A DNA stretch of 64,000 nucleotides from Catalinimonas alkaloidigena (GCF_029504655.1 NZ_JAQFIL010000001.1:4035001-4099000); one strand, 5' to 3'; positions 37,372 through 47,307 are shown, counted from the stretch's first letter. Notes: generated from the sequence alone by a model not told the origin. Program-made: numbers and translations.

Positions 37372-38754
37372 TTATACATTGTTTTCTACTACATAAGGCT
37401 TTCTGTACTCACGACTCAGCATCTTGTCGGCCTCAGGATCTCTGACAAACTTCTCTTTCTTGCCATCAAACTCCAGGCTACGTCCCATACGATAAGAGAT
37501 GTTGGATAACAAAGGAAGAACGGTTGAATAATAGCCTTCTTCAATATCACAGGTGAGGTCTGACTTTTTACCAGAACGTACAGCTGCGATAAAGTTGGCA
37601 TAATGTCCACCACTGCCCGGAGCAGCCAGATAATCTACTACTTTATCAGTACCCTCTTCCTCGCTCTCAGAGCTTGGGCCGGGTTCGTTATCTCTACCCA
37701 TATAGGTTTTCCATGTACCACCATTGACTTCCATCCAGCCTTCGGTACCATAAAAGAGGTTACCTATCTTCACACCCATATCAGCTTCACCTCCGGTATA
37801 CAGACCACGAACTTCAAACTGTAAGATTTTACCATCCGCGTATTGCAGTTCGGCAGTCTGGGTATTGGCTGTTTCCTGACTGCACTCATCTGGACCATAC
37901 TTATAATATCCACCCGAAGAAGATACTTTAACCGGATGCTCGTTCTTATTCATACCCCAGCGGGCTACATCAAACTGGTGAGGCCCCTGGTTACCAATGT
38001 CACCATTGCCGGTATCCCAATGCCAGTGCCAGTTGTAATGACTTTTCTTCTCATTATAGGGGCGCATGGCAGCGGGTCCAAGCCACATGTCGTAATGGAA
38101 GCCCTGCGGCGGCTCACTGTCCGCGGCGATGCCAAAAGAATCACGGGGTTTGTAACATAAGCCTTTTGCCATGTATACTTCTCCAATACCACCGTTGTGC
38201 AGGAACTGCATGGCCTTACGTACATTATTGATGGAGCGGTTCTGGAAGCCTACCTGTACGATTCTGTTGTATTTTCTGGCCGCTTCAATCATTTTTCTGC
38301 CTTCAAATACATTGTGCGAGCAGGGCTTTTCAACATATACATTTTTACCTGCCTGCACTGCCCAGATGGTAGCCAATGCGTGCCAGTGGTTAGGCGTAGC
38401 GATAGAGACAGCATCCACATCTTTGTCATCAAAAACTTTACGCATGTCTACTTCAGTACCTGGCTTCTTGCCCTGGATTTCGTTTACCGCCTGTACCCTT
38501 TCGGCCCAGAGGTTTTCGTCTACATCACAGATAGTTTTTACGTATACATTTTCTGATTCGGCCATGCTGGCCCAGCGTTTGAGGTGGCCAAAGCCCTGCC
38601 CTCTTGTTCCGATCACGCACATATTCACGCGGTCGTTAGCTCCCATAATTGAATTGTAGCTTTTGGCACTAAAAGCAAAGGGCGCACTCCCCAGCGTAAT
38701 GCCGGTAGTGCCTAATGCGGCTTTTTTGATGAAGGTTCTTCGGTTGTCTTTCAT
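37372..38754 (-). CDS. Tat-exported Gfo/Idh/MocA oxidoreductase
   Basis: A 460-residue protein from ATG 38754, which begins a twin-arginine signal (NRRTFIKKAALGTTGITLGS). The Rossmann fold follows (NMCVIGTRGQGFGHLKRW), then the conserved EKPCSHNVFEGRKM block and the C-terminal GFO-IDH-MocA domain (about 190-430) with WHWHWDTGNGDIGNQGPH. It should oxidise or reduce a sugar or cyclitol with a tightly held NAD(P). Tat-exported members are common in Bacteroidota that digest polysaccharides. The substrate is unknown; the gene is monocistronic by its terminator. Confidence 0.93.
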   Translation of the reverse strand: MKDNRRTFIKKAALGTTGITLGSAPFAFSAKSYNSIMGANDRVNMCVIGTRGQGFGHLKRWASMAESENVYVKTICDVDENLWAERVQAVNEIQGKKPGTEVDMRKVFDDKDVDAVSIATPNHWHALATIWAVQAGKNVYVEKPCSHNVFEGRKMIEAARKYNRIVQVGFQNRSINNVRKAMQFLHNGGIGEVYMAKGLCYKPRDSFGIAADSEPPQGFHYDMWLGPAAMRPYNEKKSHYNWHWHWDTGNGDIGNQGPHQFDVARWGMNKNEHPVKVSSSGGYYKYGPDECSQETANTQTAELQYADGKILQFEVRGLYTGGEADMGVKIGNLFYGTEGWMEVNGGTWKTYMGRDNEPGPSSESEEEGTDKVVDYLAAPGSGGHYANFIAAVRSGKKSDLTCDIEEGYYSTVLPLLSNISYRMGRSLEFDGKKEKFVRDPEADKMLSREYRKPYVVENNV

Positions 38755-38949
38755 GATATTAGTTTTATACAAACGATTGCACAATTACAATTTGTAAATT
38801 TATCCTCAAAACTCAAAGTATAAGCTAAAACTCGGGTGTTTTAATATGGGTAGGAATAAAGTAGATTGAAGAAACACGATTCAGCCTGGCTACAATGAAT
38901 GAAAACACAGGAAAGGAAAGTACGACACAATATTAGTCCCTGCCACTTT

Positions 38950-39483
38950 CTAATAACCGATTTTGTACGTCAGAATAATGAGTCCATGATCAAACTCCTG
39001 TAATTCTGTTAATTCGTTTTGGGTCTGCTTTCGTACATTTCCAAACAGCGGTGTGCCGTCTCCCAAAGTGATGGGATTGAGCTTGATTTTGAGGATATCT
39101 ATCATTTCATTTTCCAGCAACCATCCGGCGAAAACACCCCCACCACAAAGGTAGATATCCGTACCTTCATTCTGCTTTAGCGCTTCAATGATATCCAGCT
39201 TAGGAGGATGCACATGCAACTTAGGATCAGCATTATTCAGCTTCAGGCTTTTAGAAAAGATATGATGCTCCATATGCGGATACGCGAGTTGGCCGGGCTT
39301 AAGGCCAAATTTATAGCCAAATTCATAAGTACGCCTCCCCATGATGACTGTATCAAAAGATTGCAGGTCACTCAGGTATTTTTCAACACCAGTACCTTCT
39401 CCTACAAATGTACTGATATCTTCATCCGCTCCCGCGATATACCCATCCAGCGAGGAGGCTACATAATAAACGATATTTCTCAT
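38950..39483 (-). CDS. Dihydrofolate reductase family (RibD C-terminal-like) protein
   Basis: A 177-residue protein of the DHFR/RibD-C superfamily: NIVYYVASSLDGYIAG at the start, TVIMGRRTYEFGYKFG (about 47-62) and DIYLCGGGVFAGWLLE (about 112-127), which hold the NADPH-binding Gly-rich loop. It is a stand-alone reductase of the YyaP/YwjB type rather than true FolA; the substrate is unknown. No partner gene is nearby. Confidence 0.88.
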   Translation of the reverse strand: MRNIVYYVASSLDGYIAGADEDISTFVGEGTGVEKYLSDLQSFDTVIMGRRTYEFGYKFGLKPGQLAYPHMEHHIFSKSLKLNNADPKLHVHPPKLDIIEALKQNEGTDIYLCGGGVFAGWLLENEMIDILKIKLNPITLGDGTPLFGNVRKQTQNELTELQEFDHGLIILTYKIGY

Positions 39484-39569
39484 AGGGCTCAGAAGTAGGT
39501 TTGACTATTTTCTCATTTGACTATTTTCTCAGTGATGATCAAAGTAATTTACCTACTTAAGCGACAAAA

Positions 39570-39600
39570 CAAAAGCCTGCTCCCGAAAGGAACAGGCTTA
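39570..39600 (-). terminator. Terminator of the PepSY-like gene
   Basis: On the minus strand, AAGCCTG pairs with CAGGCTT (arms at 39593-39599 and 39573-39579) with an inner TCC/GGA extension, followed by a TTTTGTTTTG run. It lies about 53 bp after the stop of the small exported protein. Confidence 0.7.
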
Positions 39601-39652
39601 GCTCATGGAGTCGCTTAGACTCATGAAAACCTACATGAAAATCTATCTATGA

Positions 39653-39982
39653 TTATTGTACCATATTTCCGTCCTCATCAAAGGCCAGGATTCCTGACTG
39701 AGAACCATCGGTAATGGTCAATTCATATTGTGTTCCCGCTTCAGCAGTTTCCGCATCCACTTCTACTTCTTCTACCTTAGATACTTCCCACTCTTTATAC
39801 TGAGATTGCTCAAAAGCTGTTTTTACTTCTTCAGGAAGATCTTCATACTTTATCTCTTTGCGGTCAATTTTAGCTACAACTTCTATTTTGCTATCACTTT
39901 CATTTATGGGAAGCGCATGGGCTCCTACACTTGCAAATGAAAAAGTGGCTAATGCGGCAACTGCAATTATTCTACGTTTCAT
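39653..39982 (-). CDS. Small exported PepSY-like protein
   Basis: A 109-residue protein with a clear Sec signal (residues 1-23, ending GAHA). The mature part is acidic and has the alternating helix/strand pattern of PepSY-like domains: YEDLPEEVKTAFEQSQYKEW followed by two strands (YELTITDG; SGILAFDEDGNMV). The role is unknown; such proteins may inhibit peptidases or bind ligands in the periplasm. It has its own terminator, so it is likely monocistronic. Confidence 0.78.
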   Translation of the reverse strand: MKRRIIAVAALATFSFASVGAHALPINESDSKIEVVAKIDRKEIKYEDLPEEVKTAFEQSQYKEWEVSKVEEVEVDAETAEAGTQYELTITDGSQSGILAFDEDGNMVQ

Positions 39983-40378
39983 ATCCTAAAAATTTAGTGT
40001 TAAAAAAATATGTATTTGAAATACATTTACTGGAGAAGTAATAACTGTGCCAATTGATATTTTTATTATCAAACAGTTGACAATCAGATACTTATGAATA
40101 TATTTGGGTTTTGTAGGAGAAAGAACACATTGTGTATTTTAGTAATAATATATACTCAAACTGAGGTTTTATTCTACAAATTAACCCTCATACTATGGCT
40201 AAGGGCTCTACTATTTCCTGGACTTTCAACATTAGCTAGTCCGAATTGGATAGGGTGGGATAGCGGAAAATGTAGATGACTTTACTTTGATATGACTCTC
40301 CGATGATTTGTTGGATGACAGGAATTTAATGCTGAAATATTCAGCAATATATAAGCGAGCGATGTAAAACTATAAATT
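39983..40378. other. Intergenic region, nothing recognised
   Basis: About 400 bp lies between two minus-strand genes. A plus-strand frame at 40094-40279 has no coding character (no start context, no homology that I recognise). The region should hold the promoter of the PepSY-like gene. Confidence 0.4.
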
Positions 40379-40822
40379 CTATTCGCTCCCCTGCTCAACG
40401 ATCGCGTGTTCTCGTGCGATAATGTCAGATAAGGAATTGTTTTTCAAAAGATTGACGGTCTGATCTCGTACTTCCTTAAACAAGCTCCGGATTCCACAGA
40501 CTTTTTCGTCCTTACATTCTTCACAACGCTCATAGTAACGATGGGTGACACAAGGCAGGAAACCAATCGCGCCATCAAACAGCCGTACTACATCAGCCAT
40601 GTTGACCTCATCTGGAGATTTGATCAGATAATACCCTCCCCCTCTTCCCTTCTTACTGCCAAGGACTCCTGCATTTTTAAGATCAAGTAAAATTGCTTCC
40701 AGAAATTTTTTAGGGATGTTCTCATGCCTGGCAATATCCCCTATCAGCAGAGGCCCCTGCTCATATTTTTTGGCCAAATAGACCAGGGCGTTGATTCCAT
40801 ACTTGGCTTTTTTTGAAAGCAT
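40379..40822 (-). CDS. Rrf2 family transcriptional regulator
   Basis: A 147-residue winged-helix protein. The HTH lies in the first 70 residues (LLIGDIARHENIPKKFLEAI and the wing GSKKGRGGGYYL). Four Cys in the C-terminal region (PCVTHRYYERCEECKDEKVC, about 91-110) resemble, in a variant spacing, the cluster-binding Cys of IscR/NsrR-type members, so it may hold an Fe-S centre and sense redox, NO or cluster status. Its target is not evident; the neighbours are a PNPOx-like gene and a PepSY-like gene. Confidence 0.92.
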   Translation of the reverse strand: MLSKKAKYGINALVYLAKKYEQGPLLIGDIARHENIPKKFLEAILLDLKNAGVLGSKKGRGGGYYLIKSPDEVNMADVVRLFDGAIGFLPCVTHRYYERCEECKDEKVCGIRSLFKEVRDQTVNLLKNNSLSDIIAREHAIVEQGSE

Positions 40823-40870
40823 AAATAGTTCAGCGAATTAGCTTTGAAAAGGATGTATATTGCTGTTTGA

Positions 40871-40905
40871 CAAAAGATAAAAAAAAGTAATTTAAAAGTG
40901 ACAAA
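40871..40905 (-). promoter_or_regulatory. Candidate Bacteroidota-type promoter of the Rrf2 gene
   Basis: On the minus strand a TTTG (40905-40902) is followed after 22 bases by TATCTTTTG (40879-40871), close to the TTTG...TAnnTTTG pattern but one base longer. It lies about 50 bp before the Rrf2 start. Confidence 0.35.
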
Positions 40906-41081
40906 CAAAAAAATCTGTTATTTCAGCACAAATAACCTAGTTATGCACTTCCCGGCAATTCATTAAAAAAAAGTCTCAACGGAAATATGAACATTACAAC
41001 TGGATTCATATGATGGAATAGACAGTCTTCAGCGCAACTTAACGAAAAGCTTTACTAATTTTAATTTCGGGCAATTGAGTC

Positions 41082-41624
41082 TTATCCGAAAATCTCGCTG
41101 GGGTGACCATCAAGACTTCTCGTATTTTTTTCTTTCCAGTATTCTTTAATCCCCTCTTCTCCTTTTTTCTCAGCCCATATTTTAAGGGATTCTCTTTCAC
41201 CCTGATAATCCATGTAAGGCACCGCCATACCGCAGGATGTCTGTACCATTGCTACCTGGATATCTATTAGCTGTCTGCTGCCCGCATGGGGAGCAAACAA
41301 TTGAATGTGTTCCTTCCATTCCTGATTTCTATGATGATACACCCTGGCTGTTCCATAAAGTCTGAGAATAAGGGGTTTCCCTTCAAAAGCACAAAACATG
41401 ACCGTAATCCGCTTATCATGTATCAGATGCGTAGCCGTTTCATTTCCACTTCCGGTAAGGTTAAGCCACATCACACGATTGGCATCCAATACGCGAAAAG
41501 TATCCATGCCCTTGGGTGAGAGGTTTACATGACCCTCGGCCATTGCAGTAGCGACAAAAAATATTTTTTGCTTTTGTATAAATGCCTTTAATGCGGGAGT
41601 AATTTTCTCAAGCTTCTTTCCCAT
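41082..41624 (-). CDS. Pyridoxamine 5'-phosphate oxidase family protein
   Basis: A 180-residue split-barrel flavin-binding-like protein: FFVATAMAEGHVNLSPKGMD (about 22-41), NRVMWLNLTGSGNETATHL and ITVMFCAFEGKPLILRLYG are typical of PNPOx-like proteins of the general-stress type. It probably binds FMN or a related cofactor; true PdxH activity is unlikely since the PLP-pathway signature is missing. The gene stands alone upstream of the Rrf2 gene. Confidence 0.88.
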   Translation of the reverse strand: MGKKLEKITPALKAFIQKQKIFFVATAMAEGHVNLSPKGMDTFRVLDANRVMWLNLTGSGNETATHLIHDKRITVMFCAFEGKPLILRLYGTARVYHHRNQEWKEHIQLFAPHAGSRQLIDIQVAMVQTSCGMAVPYMDYQGERESLKIWAEKKGEEGIKEYWKEKNTRSLDGHPSEIFG

Positions 41625-41819
41625 GGATGTATGATTCTAAAACTGTAGTTATTGGTTTAGAAAAATAGTCCTTTATACAATAATTCCCTACCTAATATTA
41701 ATTAAAAAAAGGAGCATAATTCGTCAGCCTTCTATGTTCATAAACATATCAATTTGTTAATCTGGGTTTAATATTAAAGTAATATACGCGTAGTAAATTT
41801 AACCTTACAAATTCCAGGG

Positions 41820-42104
41820 ATGCGGAAAAAACTTATTCAAATCACCTTAAAAGAGGCTGTCATTCAACTCATTACGGCTTCATGCATACTGGCATTACTT
41901 CAATTGATTTTGCCTATCCCCACCTTGCACAAAGCTTTATGGGGCCAGCAAGCAATGGGCGATGCATATACTACTGAGTATGTTATCGTGCTGATGGTAT
42001 TTACCAATTTTATACGATTATGTAGCGTCGCAGTGCCTCTGCTTTTCTCAAAGACTGAAGAGCAAGAACAGGCACATGTATACCATCAGACCTACCAGTC
42101 TTAG
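41820..42104 (+). CDS. Small membrane protein, unknown
   Basis: A 94-residue protein with two hydrophobic stretches (about 13-33, VIQLITASCILALLQLILPI, and about 53-75, YVIVLMVFTNFIRLCSVAVP) and a charged Glu/Gln-rich tail. I do not recognise a family. It lies 90 bp upstream of the antiporter gene on the same strand and could be co-transcribed with it. Confidence 0.55.
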   Translation: MRKKLIQITLKEAVIQLITASCILALLQLILPIPTLHKALWGQQAMGDAYTTEYVIVLMVFTNFIRLCSVAVPLLFSKTEEQEQAHVYHQTYQS

Positions 42105-42194
42105 CAAAGCCTTCTTTTCAGAAACATAAGGCGGGAATAAATCACCACTATAATTTAGGGTTATTAGCAGAAATAAGGCTAATTTTCACACCTT

Positions 42195-43388
42195 ATGAGC
42201 CTGGACTATAGATACATGTTATTGCTTGCCAGCCTGCTGATTCTCTTAAGTGTATTGGCGAGCCGTTTTGCTGCGAGATTAGGCATTTCTTCATTACTGG
42301 CTACGTTAGGCATTGGTATTTTGATAGGCAATGGGGGCAAATACGATTTCAATTACGATTTTCCAGAGCTTACCCTCCACATCAGTGAAGTAGCGCTATG
42401 CTTTATCATCTTCACCGGAGGCATTAATTCTAACTGGAAAGGACTTCGTCCAATTCTGGGTAAAGGTTTGTCATTGGCTACCATTGGTGTTCTATGTACC
42501 AGCCTTAGTGTGGGCTTGATTGTTTATTTGTTGTTTGACTGGCCTTTTCTGGCTGCCTTGTTGCTCGGTGCCATCGTTTCTTCCACCGATGCCGCCGCAG
42601 TATTTTCTATACTGGATAGTACCGGGCTCAAACTCAAAAACAGCCTGGGTGAGATTTTGGAATTGGAATCGGGTACCAATGATCCGATGGCATATTTCCT
42701 GACCATTAGTTTTTCTTTTTTGCTCGTTCAGCCCGATGCTGGTGTGTTGCAACTTAGTCTCAATTTTCTCATTTCCATGTCAGTAGGTCTGGTGACAGGA
42801 ATAGTATGTGGAAAGCTTGGCAACTATATCATTATACATAGCAAGCTAAAAAAGGGACAAACCCCTGTGCTTCTCCTTGCCCTGGTGTTACTATTATATG
42901 CCGTCAATTCATTATTAGGGGGAAGTCCTTTTCTGGCAGTATATCTTGCAGGACTGCTGATCAGCCAGTCCCACTGGACAAACAAACCTATCAGTATATT
43001 TTTCTTTGAGGGTTTTTCCTGGCTCATGGAAACTGCCCTCTTCCTGATTTTGGGCTTGCAGGTGTATATTTTTGAAATTATGGATGTGTTCTGGGAGGGG
43101 CTTTTGCTTTCTTTTGTCCTTATACTTCTGGCACGACCAGTAGGAGTATATATATCGCTGATCTTTTTTAAAGATTTAGACTGGAAGCAAAAAAGTTTTG
43201 TGTCCTGGGTGGGATTAAGAGGAGCTACTCCTATTGTATTCGCATTGATTCCTCTGGTTAATCAAATTGGCGTAGCCCGGGAGCTGTTTAACGTTTCATT
43301 TATCATCGTGATCACCTCAATACTATTGCAAGGCACTACTGTTAAATATATTGCACTACTTACTGATAGTAGTACGGTCAAAGCTTAA
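42195..43388 (+). CDS. CPA1-type cation:proton antiporter
   Basis: A 397-residue membrane protein with about 11-13 helices. The ion-binding helices show GAIVSSTDAAAVFS (about 125-138) and LELESGTNDPMAYFL (about 152-166), as in the NhaP2/CvrA group, and a late WVGLRGATPIVFALIP. Members exchange K+ or Na+ for H+. NhaP2/CvrA proteins usually carry C-terminal TrkA-C and CorC-like regulatory domains (over 550 residues); here the protein ends right after the membrane part, so those controls are absent. It may depend on a separate partner. Confidence 0.92.
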   Translation: MSLDYRYMLLLASLLILLSVLASRFAARLGISSLLATLGIGILIGNGGKYDFNYDFPELTLHISEVALCFIIFTGGINSNWKGLRPILGKGLSLATIGVLCTSLSVGLIVYLLFDWPFLAALLLGAIVSSTDAAAVFSILDSTGLKLKNSLGEILELESGTNDPMAYFLTISFSFLLVQPDAGVLQLSLNFLISMSVGLVTGIVCGKLGNYIIIHSKLKKGQTPVLLLALVLLLYAVNSLLGGSPFLAVYLAGLLISQSHWTNKPISIFFFEGFSWLMETALFLILGLQVYIFEIMDVFWEGLLLSFVLILLARPVGVYISLIFFKDLDWKQKSFVSWVGLRGATPIVFALIPLVNQIGVARELFNVSFIIVITSILLQGTTVKYIALLTDSSTVKA

Positions 43389-43392
43389 AAAG

Positions 43393-43944
43393 CTACTGCT
43401 GAGGAGACAACTCCTTTTTCTCCATCAATACACCATCTGTGGTAAAAGAAATGCCCTGCTGAGAGGACGTTCCGATCATCACTGCCTGAATTACAGGCTT
43501 CAGGTCTGACTTTGCTCCCCAGTCTACTATAAAATTAGCCCCTACTCCTCCTTTATCTTCTTCATCTTCTATGACAAACTCTACCGAAGCCAGGGGAGCT
43601 AAACGGATTGAGCGATCCAGGTAAGTACGGTACTTAGTCCCTTCGGAATCATAATAATCTACAGTACTTACATAAAGTGTATCTACCATGCTGATATTCC
43701 TGATACTGAGCGTAGCAGTAAGCAGGAAACGGCGGTCACCGCTGCTATGATAAATCTCTGAATAAATTGGCACATAAATTTTTTCCTGATAAGGCATTCC
43801 TCCAACATTGACATCTACATACTGGTAGCGCTGGCCGTGGAGCTGAGTTTTCGGTTTAACGTCTGCATTCTGCTCCGAAGAAGAACAAGCGAAGAGTTGC
43901 AAGAACAAGAAGTATAAAAAAGAATAACGTAAGTATCGGATCAT
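43393..43944 (-). CDS. DUF3124 family lipoprotein
   Basis: A 183-residue protein from ATG 43944; the in-frame TTG at 43953 is less likely. The signal ends in a lipobox (LQLFAC), so it is probably a lipoprotein. The mature part shows YVPIYSEIYH, TATLSIRNISMVDTLYVSTV and YYDSEGTKYRTYL, matching DUF3124. Function unknown. It is convergent with the antiporter gene, with only 4 bp between the stops. Confidence 0.85.
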   Translation of the reverse strand: MIRYLRYSFLYFLFLQLFACSSSEQNADVKPKTQLHGQRYQYVDVNVGGMPYQEKIYVPIYSEIYHSSGDRRFLLTATLSIRNISMVDTLYVSTVDYYDSEGTKYRTYLDRSIRLAPLASVEFVIEDEEDKGGVGANFIVDWGAKSDLKPVIQAVMIGTSSQQGISFTTDGVLMEKKELSPQQ

Positions 43945-44104
43945 TATGGTCAAGTCTTCATGGTATTGCTATAAAGCTAAACAAGCAAATTTCTGAGTGA
44001 AACAAAGATATTCAAATTCTAAACTATTATTTTCTTGGGTAAGCGTGTGTATCTCATAAATTATGACGGAAAAAGGCTGTTGTAGGCTAATACTTCTACA
44101 GACA

Positions 44105-44143
44105 GCAAAAAATCCTCCCCCAGCAAAGCCGGATGGAGGATTT
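44105..44143 (-). terminator. Terminator of the cytochrome lipoprotein gene
   Basis: On the minus strand AAATCCTCC pairs with GGAGGATTT (arms 44135-44143 and 44110-44118) around a 16-base loop and is followed by T residues. It lies 20 bp after the stop. Confidence 0.85.
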
Positions 44144-44163
44144 GAAACACTACAAATTAATCT

Positions 44164-47100
44164 TTATTTCATGCTTACGGCAGCATCACCTTTGAGGGTC
44201 GTCAGGTATTCTACCAGATCTATTAACTCCTGCTGCGTCATGGCGCGCTCCAGGTTATCAAACATTAGTGATTGTTCCATTTCTTCAACAGATGCTACCT
44301 GATCCATATTATACGTATTGGTCAAACCGCCATAGGCACGTATTTGAAGTTCGTTTTCATTTCTACTTAGGATATAACCCGTCACGGTGCTGCCGTCGTT
44401 CAGCTTTATGGTATAACCTTCATAGCCAAAGCTGATTCCTTCACTCGGATTTAGTATGGATTTATATAATGCGTCCCTGGACAGTTTATTACCAATCTCT
44501 GACAGTCCGGGACCATAGTCCACACCTTTACCATCCACCACGTGACAGTTTTGGCAGGAACGGGCGAATACGGTAGCCCCACTTTCGGCATTACCCCTTT
44601 GCGTCACCAACTTTTTGATAGGAGGCAGATCACCCTCGGAAGATGCTCCGGGCAAGTCCATCAGGGCTGCTGCTTCTTCGTAGATAGAGTTGCGGGAGGC
44701 ACGAGAGAGGACCAGCGCAGTGACCGAATCCAGTTCGGAGTGAATATCTCCGTTCCTGACTGCGTCCAGCAATCTGTTCTCTCCTCCCCAGCTACCGGCA
44801 AAAGCCATGACAGCCTGCTCCCGGACAGCCTGGGGCTGTTGACGACTTCTGATGATATCCAGGAGCATCTCATGAGACTGACGGTTATCTACCCTGCGGA
44901 GTACTGCAATTATGGCATCTTTTTCTTCTTCCCTTCCGTTTCGGAGTACAGCTTCCATGGCATTTCCTCCTCCCATACTTAGTAATAATTTAGCGGATTC
45001 AGCACCGATATTTTCTTCTGGCTTATCAATAGCCAGAGCCAAAAGATTTTGATTATATTCTTTCAGGTCATATCGCTTAATCAGCTCTATGTATTCCTGA
45101 CTGCCTTCTATACTGGTAAGAGATTGCTTCAGCGCACTCTTCAAGCGAGGAGAACTTTGTACTTTATCGGTAGAGATATGGTTCAGTGCCAGCATGGTAA
45201 TCGCTTCCTGATTAGGGTGTTGCTGTACTGCCAGGTCAGCCAAAACTTCTTCCTTTTTGGGATCGGTCTGGAAGTCAAAAGCACGAAAATAACGCAGACG
45301 GTCAGTATAGGTATTAGCCTCCGAACTGTTTATCAGCTCTGCCAGCAATGGAATAGCTTCGCTGGAGCGTGCCCTCCAAATGATGTCCTGCCCGGCAGCA
45401 TTGTTCCAATCCTCTCCTACTCTATTCATCCATGCCTGAAAACGCTGATCAGCATGCAGATCAGCGCCTATTCCCAAGGCTTCCAGGTACCAGCGATCTT
45501 TACCATCATGCTTTATGGCAAGTTCTGCCCATAGATCATCAGCTTCAGTACCTTCCATATATCGTAAGGCAATGGCTACTTGTCTCCTCACTTCAGGAGC
45601 ATGATCACTGGCCATCTTCTTAAGGATGGGCATCATTTCCAAATCCAGTTGACGTGCCATCCGGATACCTGCAATGCGCAAGTCAGGGTTTTCATCCTGT
45701 AAAGATTCCTGCACATATTGCTCACCTTTGCCTTCAATTTTGGACAATAGCCATAATGCACGCGCACGATGACGATCATTTTCTGAGGAAGCCATTTCCT
45801 GCAAAGCTCCTTCTGCCTCGCTGCCCCATTCGTGGAGTTGGGTCCAGGCCAGGTAGCGACGTGAAAGGTTAGGGTTTTTCAGTGCTTCAACTGCCTTTTC
45901 AGGTGTAGAAATATCTAATTCACCTACATCATAAGCTTTTTCCCTGCTTCCAAACAGGCTTTGGAAGAAGCCTTCTTCGGCTTTTGGGGTAATTCTATAA
46001 ACTCTGCCTTTCTGCTGATCGCCCATCTGGTGACCTCCTACGCCAGGGTCGTACCAGTCTGCAATGAAAAGAGAACCGTCAGGTCCGATACAAACATCGG
46101 CAGGGCGGAACCACTGGTCTTTTCCTTTGACAATATTATCTATACTGGCAGAGTAGCCCGCACCATTTTTTTCCACCGGATAAGCTCTAACTATATTAGG
46201 ACCGGCATCGGAATGGATAATCTGGTTATGGAATCGTGCTGGTAATAAGTCACCTTCATATACCAAGATTCCTGTAGGAGAACCCGCACCGGTCTGTAAT
46301 AAGTTAGGCACTACACCAGGGTCATTAAGGTGCCAGTGACGTTTAGGAATTTCTTCATCCATTCCAGTACGGTAAGACCGCCAGTTTTCGCCTGTCATCT
46401 CATCGGTATAGCCATAGTTACCATATTCCATCACATAGTTGATGCGCACCCCCTTGTTTCCGTCATCATCATTATCGGACTGCCAGAGGGTTCCGTATGA
46501 GTCTACTGCCACTTCGTAGTTGTTGCGGAAATTATGGCCCAGCACTTCAAAATTGCTTCCATCGGGATCGCAGCGAAACACCATTCCTTGCCGATACGGT
46601 TGACCTTTAGCGCTGACTTCTATTCCACTCTGTTCGGTTACCGGATCTCCATTTTTGTCCAGCACTTGCTCACCCGCATTGCCGAAGTTAAAATACAGTT
46701 TACCGTCCGGACCAAAGACAAAAGCATGAATAGCATGATCATGCTGCTCCCCTTTAAGTCCACTGAACAACACTTCTTTTTTATCCGCTTTATCATCTCC
46801 ATCGGTATCGGTAAAGAGGAAAACATTCGGACTACAGGAAACGATAGCTTTATTGCCCATTACCCAGATGCCCAGGGCAGCATTGATGTCGTTGCCCTGA
46901 TAAAACACTTTACTATTATCGGCTTTTCCATCGCCATCCGTATCTTCCAAAATCAGGATGCGGTCACCTTCCTTATTGGTAGGGTTGTTAGGATTGAGGC
47001 GAGGGCGATAATTATATCCTTCACAAATCCAGACTCTACCATGAGCATCTATGTCCATGTTGGTAGGATTCATCATCATAGGTTCAGAAGCAAAGAGAGT

Positions 47101-47307
47101 AGCCTGAAGGTCATCTGCTACTTCTAAGCCGGCCAGGGCGTATTTGACATCACGTTTCTGTTCATCACTCAATGAGTCATAAGCAATGTGTTCCGTGGGT
47201 TCGCCGGAACCACCACAGGCCGTCATTAGTACTATTGCACACATCAGTGTCCATAGCAAATATTTAAAAATTTGACCTTTATCATTATCAGCTTGATAAA
47301 GTTGCAT
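44164..47307 (-). CDS. PVC-type CxxCH heme-binding lipoprotein with HEAT repeats
   Basis: A 1047-residue protein with a lipoprotein signal (VLMTAC, about residue 31). A beta-propeller dehydrogenase-like domain covers about 55-430 (NPTNMDIDAHGRVWICEGYN; ILEDTDGDGKADNSKVFYQG), then HEAT-like repeats (about 470-890), then a C-terminal cytochrome c domain with CQNCH at 918-922. The family is common in Planctomycetes and Bacteroidota and is thought to oxidise sugars or their derivatives at the cell surface, passing electrons to the chain through the heme. The substrate is unknown. It is monocistronic by its terminator. Confidence 0.93.
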   Translation of the reverse strand: MQLYQADNDKGQIFKYLLWTLMCAIVLMTACGGSGEPTEHIAYDSLSDEQKRDVKYALAGLEVADDLQATLFASEPMMMNPTNMDIDAHGRVWICEGYNYRPRLNPNNPTNKEGDRILILEDTDGDGKADNSKVFYQGNDINAALGIWVMGNKAIVSCSPNVFLFTDTDGDDKADKKEVLFSGLKGEQHDHAIHAFVFGPDGKLYFNFGNAGEQVLDKNGDPVTEQSGIEVSAKGQPYRQGMVFRCDPDGSNFEVLGHNFRNNYEVAVDSYGTLWQSDNDDDGNKGVRINYVMEYGNYGYTDEMTGENWRSYRTGMDEEIPKRHWHLNDPGVVPNLLQTGAGSPTGILVYEGDLLPARFHNQIIHSDAGPNIVRAYPVEKNGAGYSASIDNIVKGKDQWFRPADVCIGPDGSLFIADWYDPGVGGHQMGDQQKGRVYRITPKAEEGFFQSLFGSREKAYDVGELDISTPEKAVEALKNPNLSRRYLAWTQLHEWGSEAEGALQEMASSENDRHRARALWLLSKIEGKGEQYVQESLQDENPDLRIAGIRMARQLDLEMMPILKKMASDHAPEVRRQVAIALRYMEGTEADDLWAELAIKHDGKDRWYLEALGIGADLHADQRFQAWMNRVGEDWNNAAGQDIIWRARSSEAIPLLAELINSSEANTYTDRLRYFRAFDFQTDPKKEEVLADLAVQQHPNQEAITMLALNHISTDKVQSSPRLKSALKQSLTSIEGSQEYIELIKRYDLKEYNQNLLALAIDKPEENIGAESAKLLLSMGGGNAMEAVLRNGREEEKDAIIAVLRRVDNRQSHEMLLDIIRSRQQPQAVREQAVMAFAGSWGGENRLLDAVRNGDIHSELDSVTALVLSRASRNSIYEEAAALMDLPGASSEGDLPPIKKLVTQRGNAESGATVFARSCQNCHVVDGKGVDYGPGLSEIGNKLSRDALYKSILNPSEGISFGYEGYTIKLNDGSTVTGYILSRNENELQIRAYGGLTNTYNMDQVASVEEMEQSLMFDNLERAMTQQELIDLVEYLTTLKGDAAVSMK

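Noticed and set aside
40094..40279. 61-codon plus-strand frame as a small membrane protein
   Set aside because: No start context, atypical composition and no supporting terminator or neighbour.
46534..47127. 197-codon plus-strand frame opposite the cytochrome lipoprotein
   Set aside because: It lies fully within the convincing minus-strand propeller domain and shows no motif.
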